This document shows, piece after piece, positions 57,854 to 64,000 of a stretch of DNA of 64,000 nt (the stretch's first letter is position 1; every line of letters begins with the position of its first letter). The notes under the pieces are model-generated. The model worked only from the letters and a program-made list of their open reading frames with translations, was not told where the DNA came from and searched no databases. Both the position numbers and the translations under genes were made by a program. This DNA comes from Costus lasius (Eukaryota; Streptophyta; Magnoliopsida; Zingiberales; Costaceae), in assembly GCA_027563935.2 (NCBI GenBank), contig CM050453.2:60496018-60560017 (forward strand). Reading direction: 5' to 3'.

Positions 57854-58596
57854 TACTTGTGAAAAACACAATGTGTACATATGCTTGTGTGAAAAATTTT
57901 TCAAAAATTTTTCTTTCTTCCATGCGCGTTTCACCTAGAAGGCATTTTCATCCAAACTTCTCTTATCAATTTTTATGGCCAAAATTTGGATTGTGTTTGT
58001 TATGTATTTAAGACCAAAGGCGCACGTAATTTTGTCAAGTAGGACGGGCATTGTGTCTTCGGACTAGCTAGGTCTCTTGATCTGAAAAAATTGCCAGCCG
58101 ATAGGGTCTATGAAATCATCATGAAACTTGATCTCAATTTTAGCATAAATTTGATAGAGAGAGTGTTTTGGATGGAGTTGGTGCATAAGGGGATAAAATT
58201 TAATTATTCCGGTTTTTCAAATTTTATATATGCACCACCTGTCTATTCCATGGGTTGATATGGTCATAGCAAGTGCCCTCCTGTCTTGTTATGTGGAAGG
58301 ATGTTTCCACTTGTGATGAATGCTTGTAAAATCTTTCAGCCACCTGCGTGTGGTTCTCCCCCCTATCTTGATGTAAAAATTTTCATCTTGCTTTAGAATA
58401 GATGTAGAATTGTTTTCATAAGATAGGTTAAGGTTCATCAAGACAACAAGGTGTCTTCTTCAACTGATTTCAGAGTGGTGCCAGCTTTGGAAGCTTGGTG
58501 ATGGATTTGCTGTTAGAGGAAGGGATGCTTGCTTTCGGCTTCTGGTATAGGCTGATCTGCTAAAGGGACTTGCAACCCTTGGATGCATGATAACAT

Positions 58597-60286
58597 TGTT
58601 GGGGTATGCCCTTAGCCTAATGTTTGAGGCCTTGGGATTGTATCAGTATCATGTAATAAACTCTTCTGTTTATAAAGGCATGGTTATTATTCAGTTTGCT
58701 ACATTGTCTGCTGCAATATATGTTCTTCTTGGATAATGTCTCAAAGCTGTTCAGCTAGGCTGACATGCTATAAGTCCTTAGTCGATATATCTTGGTGAAC
58801 ATGAGACAGCCTTGATATGATTGAGACTAATATGTGTTCTGATCTTATAGGATGCTTCGAGCATGGAATAAGATGTAGACTCATGGGTACATTGGATGTA
58901 CTGGACAGACCCTACTAGGATATTCAATTGTTTGTCGCAATGTGAATAATCCTTGTATATGACAAGTGGCACATTTCCTCTGACTTGAGATCACTTGTGT
59001 TTTCTAAATGATGATTGTCATTGTTTTGAGATAGTTCGATATCATTTGAAACATAATGATTATAGACTATCTTGGATGGTGAGCTTGAGTCATGTTAGGG
59101 CACTAGTGATAGACATAGGATTGCCGTCTCCTTGTTTAAGGAGTGTGATGTTCTAAAGGGGCCCCCTGGATGAGATGATTGAGAAAGTGTATGGCCATAC
59201 CCAGGTGACTATGTTCATCTGATCTAATCATGCTCATCATATTGGAGTTACAAGCTTGACATGCTTGTCCAATAAGAACATCCAGTGGCAAAGGAAATAT
59301 GTATGCTTCGTGAGTTGGATTCACACTTGTGCTGTGTTTTGGGTGTAGTCTTGGAAGACTCTTTTCTTTATATCGGGAGACAGTGATGTGTTGCTAGATA
59401 CCCCTCACTGATCGTGATGACGTATGTTATCGTTACCGACAATTAAAGGAAACCCTCAGGGTCGCACAATTGATGATATGGCTTACTTAAGTCAGATCGT
59501 GTGGACTGAATTAGTTGGGTTCAGTTTAAAGGGATTTAATCTCTGATTATGAGTGAGATCTGGTCTGATCATGTTTGATTGATTAGGGCTTGAGATCGGT
59601 AAGCTTTGATCGAGAGAATGGATGCTTGATCAGTGAGATCAGGAGCATCAAGAGATCAACGGTTAGATCTGGAACCTTAGGGTTTTAATTTGATCTAGGC
59701 CATGTCGCTTGGTTTATTTGGCTATTGAACCAAATTCAAGATGAACCGGCTCATGGATGAGCGCATGGTTCAAGGGTGAAGTGAGTTGGCGATTGGGGTA
59801 AACCCATGATCGCAAGTGGAGAAGTGGCATGCTATTTTTAGATAGCACTTCTCTTGCGTGACCATCTCTCACGTTCACGCCCCCCCTTTCTCTCTTGTGT
59901 TCGTCGCCTTGCCTCTTGCTCTTGACGAGAGAACTTGGTGTTGTGAAGAGGTTGACGAAAAGAGGAAAAGAAATCGCCAAGCAAAACATCTCTTCCCTTT
60001 TACCATTCGACAAGGACACCTTTGGGCCTTGCTAGCACAAGGAGCGCCAAAGAGGAGTAGGCGACATCAACTGTGTGCGTCACCTCTGGAGAAGATCCAG
60101 TTCGATCTTTGCTTCCAAGGCGCCATCTAGAAATGGCTATGGTATGATTCTATCTCTTCCGTGCAATCGGATTTTATATGGTTGATCATATCTCATGAAA
60201 CTAATCCTTTGAAACCCTTTCCGCTGCTTAAAATTTTAATATGCGCCATGCTGGGTTTCGCCCCCCTCTTGAAAGGGGTTCTTTCA
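58597..60286 (+). repeat. 5' LTR of copia C
   Basis: 1690 bp from TGTTGGGGTATGCCC to GGTTCTTTCA, close to the LTRs of A and B but clearly a separate copy. Confidence 0.95.
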
Positions 60287-60288
60287 AT

Positions 60289-60300
60289 TGGTATCAGAGC
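60289..60300 (+). other. Primer binding site of copia C
   Basis: TGGTATCAGAGC two bases after the LTR. Confidence 0.9.
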
Positions 60301-62112
60301 CAATGTTTCATGCTTGCTTATGATTGCCATGTTATGTCATTTGATCCATGTTTGCGCAAGAAAAAAGATCTAGAGGTCACATGCGAATACTTATGCTATA
60401 GATGTTATTTTCACCATGGCGCATGTTGTTATTGGCGCATGTTTTTGTATGTTTTCTTAAAACCTATATCACATGCGCGAATCACCTTAGATCTAAAGCG
60501 CCTACTGTAAACCCTTAGATGGGTTATTAGGGTTGAAATCTCAGTCTAGTCAAGATCCAACCAGTCTGATCAGACTATCTGACAGCCTTGATGGGTCGAC
60601 CAGATAGCACCTTGGCGCAAGCTTGAGGTGGCTATAGGTCGACTGCAGATAGGCGTGTAGCGATGTCTGATTGAGACAACCTATGAACGCACATGAGTTA
60701 GGCCCGGGGTCACACCCGCTTGCCAGACCTCAGTGTGGTCGTTCAGCCCTTGGCGCATGCATAGTTGGCCTATTGGTCGACTCAAGTCAGTTAGGACTTG
60801 GTGCATGAAAGGGCAGTGGATCTGACCAGGTCTGATGAGTGGATCCCTAGTAATGGACCATTGTAAGGTAGTAGGGCAAATAAGGAAAATTAAAAATGAT
60901 CCCAAGGGGTTTTTAAAATTTAATTTTTCATGATTGGATCACATGATGATTGATGCATCTGTATGTTTATTTATTCTTATGTGGGCTGCCCAAGTTAACT
61001 GTGTGCTGTGCTGGGGCCTGCGTGCCTGGAAATTATTGTTGTAAATTAATTTTTATTTATGTGATCTGCGAATCACAGTTTAATTAATTTATAATGTGAA
61101 ATTGACCTGCGTGTCAATCTTGTCTAGATAGTTAAATTTGTAATTTAATTAGACAAGAGCACAGAGCACACTTGGTAGAGGCGCATGCAGCAGTGGCTTG
61201 ACCAGATGGGAGGTCTAGGGTTCGACCCTAGGACCTGGCGCATTTTCCCTGGTGAGCGCACCAGATCTGCAGATGGTGCTTGGGCCCTGGTATGGGCCAG
61301 ATGAGCAGCAAAAGCCCCATGAAGCAAAGCAAGTCAAGACTTAAGTTAAATTAAGGTCTTACTTAGGGCTATGGGCTTTTACCACATAAGATTCATGCTT
61401 TCTTTTATTTTATTATTTAAATATTAGAATTGCATGATTACTTTATCTTCTGCTATCACCATAGGAATTGCATGATAGTGAAGAAGATAAAAGACCGTTA
61501 AAATCCAACGCTAAAATATCAAGCTCGTAAGCCTTCTGACGCGAAACCTCACTGTTCTGATTATCGTTGGAGCCGTGTTGTACCCACTCAGTGGGCACGT
61601 CCATCTATCTTCAGACGGTGTGGGATTACACCTGCGTGTTACAGGGTAGGGATTTATCCCTTCTCGTTGCTCAGCATAGCACGTGGTGGTCCAGGAAGTA
61701 GGTCGGGTCAGCTTGACCATGTAGGCTACATATGTGGCGCATATGGTAGCGCATGGAGGCAGCCATCTGTGGAATCAGAGACTGTGTTGTACCAACTCAG
61801 TTGGCACAGTCTGCTGGATTGCCCAGATGAAGGGGAATCACACGGGTTGGCGATCGGCAGGGACTGCCTACCGGAGATTAGTGCTTGTACTCTCTGTGCA
61901 TCTTATCTCGCCTGAGCGGGACGCGGAGACCAAGTATGAAATCCGGATCCCATCTCACTAGAAGAGTTCTACTCTTTCGGACTGTTTAATGGATTTTTCA
62001 GTCAGATAAAATAGTGAGAAAAAGAATCTTTCTTAAGTCCTGATTGATTCTTAACATTGATACTGACCTTGCTGTTCTTGCATTGTTGTAGATACCTGCA
62101 GCAACGAACACC
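60301..62112 (+). other. Leader of copia C
   Basis: Untranslated. CTGCG-loop hairpins at 61015-61026, 61061-61076 and 61101-61118; tRNA-like boxes at 61173-61229 with a good T-arm-like stem (TAGGG...CCCTA); TCA-loop hairpins at 61583-61595 and 61779-61812. Confidence 0.8.
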
Positions 62113-64000
62113 ATGAACTTCAATGTGCGATCCCTACTGGAAAGGGAGAAGTTTGCTGGGCCGAACTTCTCTGACTGGTTTGGACACCTTAAGATTGTTC
62201 TTAAGGCAGAGAGGAAACTGTATGTCCTCGAGACGGCGATACCGCCTCAGCCCGCTCCGAACGCCGCAAGGGCGGTTCGGGAAGCCTATGAAAAGCACGT
62301 CAATGATAGCATTGATGTCGCTTGCCTGATGTTAGCGTCTATGACGCCACCGCTGCAGCGTCAGCATGAGGATATGTCTGCTATAGACATGATAGCGAAC
62401 CTCAAGATGCTGTATGCTGCACAGGCAAGGACTGAGCGCTACAATTTGACAAAGCTCTTCTTTCAGAGCAAACTGGCTGAAGGGAGCCCAGTAGGAGCTC
62501 ACGTGCTCAAGATGATTGGGCACAAGGAGGCTCTAGAGAAACTGGGGCATACCATCAACCAGGAGCTTGCTGTGGATATTATTCTGCAGTCTCTCCCGCC
62601 TTCATTCGACGCGTTCATTATTAATTTTAATATGAACAAAATCGATTGTACTCCGACAGAGCTGCTGAATATGCTCCTCACTACTGAGGAGACTCTGAAG
62701 GGAAAGCCTTCGACCTCTGTCTTAATGGTTCCTTCTAGGAACAAGAAGAAGGGGAAGAAGGGCAAGACCCCTGTCAAGAGCTACAGCAAGGCTCTGAAGC
62801 AAAAGGTGAAGCGGTCCAAGGAATACAGGTGTTTCCACTGTGGCCAGCTGGGTCATTGGAAAAAGGACTGTAAAGCGCTCCAAGGAGATAAGAGGGGAAG
62901 CAGCGCTTCTGGCTCAGGTATATTCGTGACTGAGGTCATGTTTTCTTCTTCTATATCATGGGTGTTGGACACTGCATGTGGAGTTCACATTTGTTCAAAT
63001 GTACAGGAACTCAAGAGAAGAAGACAGGTGGGACAGCATGAGGTGGACCTACGAGTTGGAAACGGGGCACGGGTTGCTGCTGTTGCTGTAGGAGACTATT
63101 TCATTTCTTTACCATCTGGACTTGTATTGGAACTAGACAATTGTTATTTTGTTCCCAGTATTACTAAAAATATTATCTCCATTCCTGCTCTTGTCAGGAA
63201 GGGTTTTTCCTTTGAATGCAATATTTCAAAGTGTCTTTTATCTTATGATAATATTGTTTATGCAACTGGTTCAATTAGCAATGGATTATTCATGTTGGAC
63301 ATGGAGCGTTCCATACAAAATGTTGATATTAAGAAAGCCAAGTATGCTGATGACAGCACCTTGCTATGGCATAGTCGTTTAGGCCATATTAACGAGAAAC
63401 GCATTAAGCGGTTGCATGATCATGGACTGCTGGGATCATTCTGCTATAAGGAGATTGATACATGCAAAGCTTGTTTGATGGGTAAAATGACGAAGTCACC
63501 TTTTTCTCACAAAGGTCAAAGGGCTTCAGGTTTACTTGACCTTATACACAGTGATGTGTGTGGGCCATTTAGTAAACATGCCAGAGGTGGCTATCAGTAC
63601 TTCATTACCTTTACTGATGATTTCAGTAGATATGGGTATGTCTATTTAATGAGACATAAAAGTGAATCTTTTGACAAGTTCAAAGAGTTCAAGAATGAAG
63701 TACAAAATCAGCTAGGCCGTAATATCAAGGCACTTCGCTCAGATCGAGGTGGAGAATACTTGAGTCATACGTTTACTGACTATCTGAAGGAGTGTGGGAT
63801 TATCTCACAGCTCACTCCGCCAGGAACACCGCAATGGAATGGTGTGTCCGAGAGGAGAAATAGAACGTTACTTGATATGGTTCGTTCTATGATGAGTCAG
63901 GCTACTCTTCCTTACTCCTTTTGGGGTTTTGCACTGGAAACAGCTGCAAAGGTACTAAACCGAGTGCCATCCAAGGCAGTTTCAAAAACTCCATATGAGT
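62113..64000 (+). CDS. Copia-1 Gag-Pol of element C, intact to the window edge
   Basis: Frame open from the ATG at 62113 to the last base, 629 codons, read codon by codon without a stop. It covers Gag with zinc knuckle CFHCGQLGHWKKDC, the protease site DTA, and integrase with the HHCC zinc region and the three catalytic positions (SDVCGPF, SDRGGEYL, SERRN). It is very similar to B. RT and RNase H lie beyond the window. Together with B it shows that at least two copies of the family have no visible defect in this part. Confidence 0.95.
   Translation, partial: MNFNVRSLLEREKFAGPNFSDWFGHLKIVLKAERKLYVLETAIPPQPAPNAARAVREAYEKHVNDSIDVACLMLASMTPPLQRQHEDMSAIDMIANLKMLYAAQARTERYNLTKLFFQSKLAEGSPVGAHVLKMIGHKEALEKLGHTINQELAVDIILQSLPPSFDAFIINFNMNKIDCTPTELLNMLLTTEETLKGKPSTSVLMVPSRNKKKGKKGKTPVKSYSKALKQKVKRSKEYRCFHCGQLGHWKKDCKALQGDKRGSSASGSGIFVTEVMFSSSISWVLDTACGVHICSNVQELKRRRQVGQHEVDLRVGNGARVAAVAVGDYFISLPSGLVLELDNCYFVPSITKNIISIPALVRKGFSFECNISKCLLSYDNIVYATGSISNGLFMLDMERSIQNVDIKKAKYADDSTLLWHSRLGHINEKRIKRLHDHGLLGSFCYKEIDTCKACLMGKMTKSPFSHKGQRASGLLDLIHSDVCGPFSKHARGGYQYFITFTDDFSRYGYVYLMRHKSESFDKFKEFKNEVQNQLGRNIKALRSDRGGEYLSHTFTDYLKECGIISQLTPPGTPQWNGVSERRNRTLLDMVRSMMSQATLPYSFWGFALETAAKVLNRVPSKAVSKTPYE

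Larger units (their letters stand above)
57215..58596 (+). mobile_element. Copia-2 fragment F: partial LTR, primer site, leader
   Basis: LTR end (to 57840, ...GGCATTCCGCAACA) matches the end of the solo copia-2 LTR. Primer site TGGTATCAGAGC follows at 57842-57853, then a leader matching D (around 58010-58140). The LTR start is missing at the junction with E4 pol; that junction (about 57214) is approximate. Copia C interrupts the leader at 58597. No coding region of F is in the window. Confidence 0.8.
58597..64000 (+). mobile_element. Copia-1 element C, 5' part, cut by the window edge
   Basis: Complete 5' LTR, primer site, leader and the first 629 codons of gag-pol. It inserted in the leader of F; the five bases before it are AACAT (58592-58596), the expected target copy. 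No lesion is seen as far as the sequence goes. Confidence 0.95.

Overview
The window looks like a gene-poor, repeat-rich part of a large plant nuclear genome. It is almost entirely long terminal repeat (LTR) retrotransposons inserted into one another. I found no convincing single-copy host gene, no true tRNA or rRNA gene, and nothing bacterial. Plant origin rests on Ty1/copia polyproteins with initiator-Met-type primer sites (TGGTATCAGAGC), on Athila-like Ty3/gypsy pol with an Athila ORF-1 (env-like) reading frame downstream, and on an Asp-type primer site (TGGCGCCGTTGCCGGGGA). The species cannot be named from this sequence. Element names below (A, B, C, D, F, E0, E1, E2, E4) are mine.

Layout, left to right. 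An old copia-2 element D (minus strand) has its 5' LTR at 19282-20359 and its broken gag at 1908-2758, and runs off the left edge. Its gag is interrupted by a copia-1 LTR (tip at 1852-1907), itself interrupted by a long LTR (1-1851). Its leader is interrupted by gypsy element E0 (3719-18563, target duplication TGCGC). E0 carries a solo copia-1 LTR (4076-5749, AAGTA) and copia-1 element A (8234-16970), whose 5' LTR is fused to the E0 gag remnant. Next are a 63-bp tandem repeat (20447-20628) and the 3' part of E1 (20629-32111: INT end, env-like ORF, LTR), which holds two solo-type LTRs (24224-26943, ATAAG; 28503-30758, CAAAA). E2 (32112-49878), a pol-less gypsy element, interrupts E1 pol. E2 contains the complete, very young copia-1 element B (36001-45125, GATAG) and a solo copia-1 LTR (47593-49281, TGATT). 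The right-hand LTR of E2 is shared with E4 (49879-57214), an Athila-like element with broken pol and an env-like ORF split by a solo copia-2 LTR (51460-52297, AAAGC). Copia-2 fragment F (57215-58596) follows, interrupted by copia-1 element C (58597 to the window end), which is open as far as it can be read.

How the parts relate. Copia-1 (A, B, C, several solo LTRs) is the recently active family. B has an intact 1293-residue Gag-Pol and LTRs differing at one base in 1685. C is intact to the edge. A has lost its start and has three in-frame stops. E1 and E4 are decayed autonomous gypsy copies. E0 and E2 share a deletion that removed protease, RT, RNase H and integrase but kept an acidic gag remnant, so they look like a non-autonomous family that used enzymes from E1/E4-type elements.

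The least explained signals are RNA- or DNA-structure signals: three consecutive hairpins with a CTGCGT loop and two further duplicated hairpins in the copia-1 leader; a duplicated hairpin with compensatory changes upstream of the gypsy 3' LTR; and arrays of paired palindromes (TTACGGTACCGTAA and TTACGGCAGTGCCGTAA types) in both the gypsy LTRs and the pol-env spacer.
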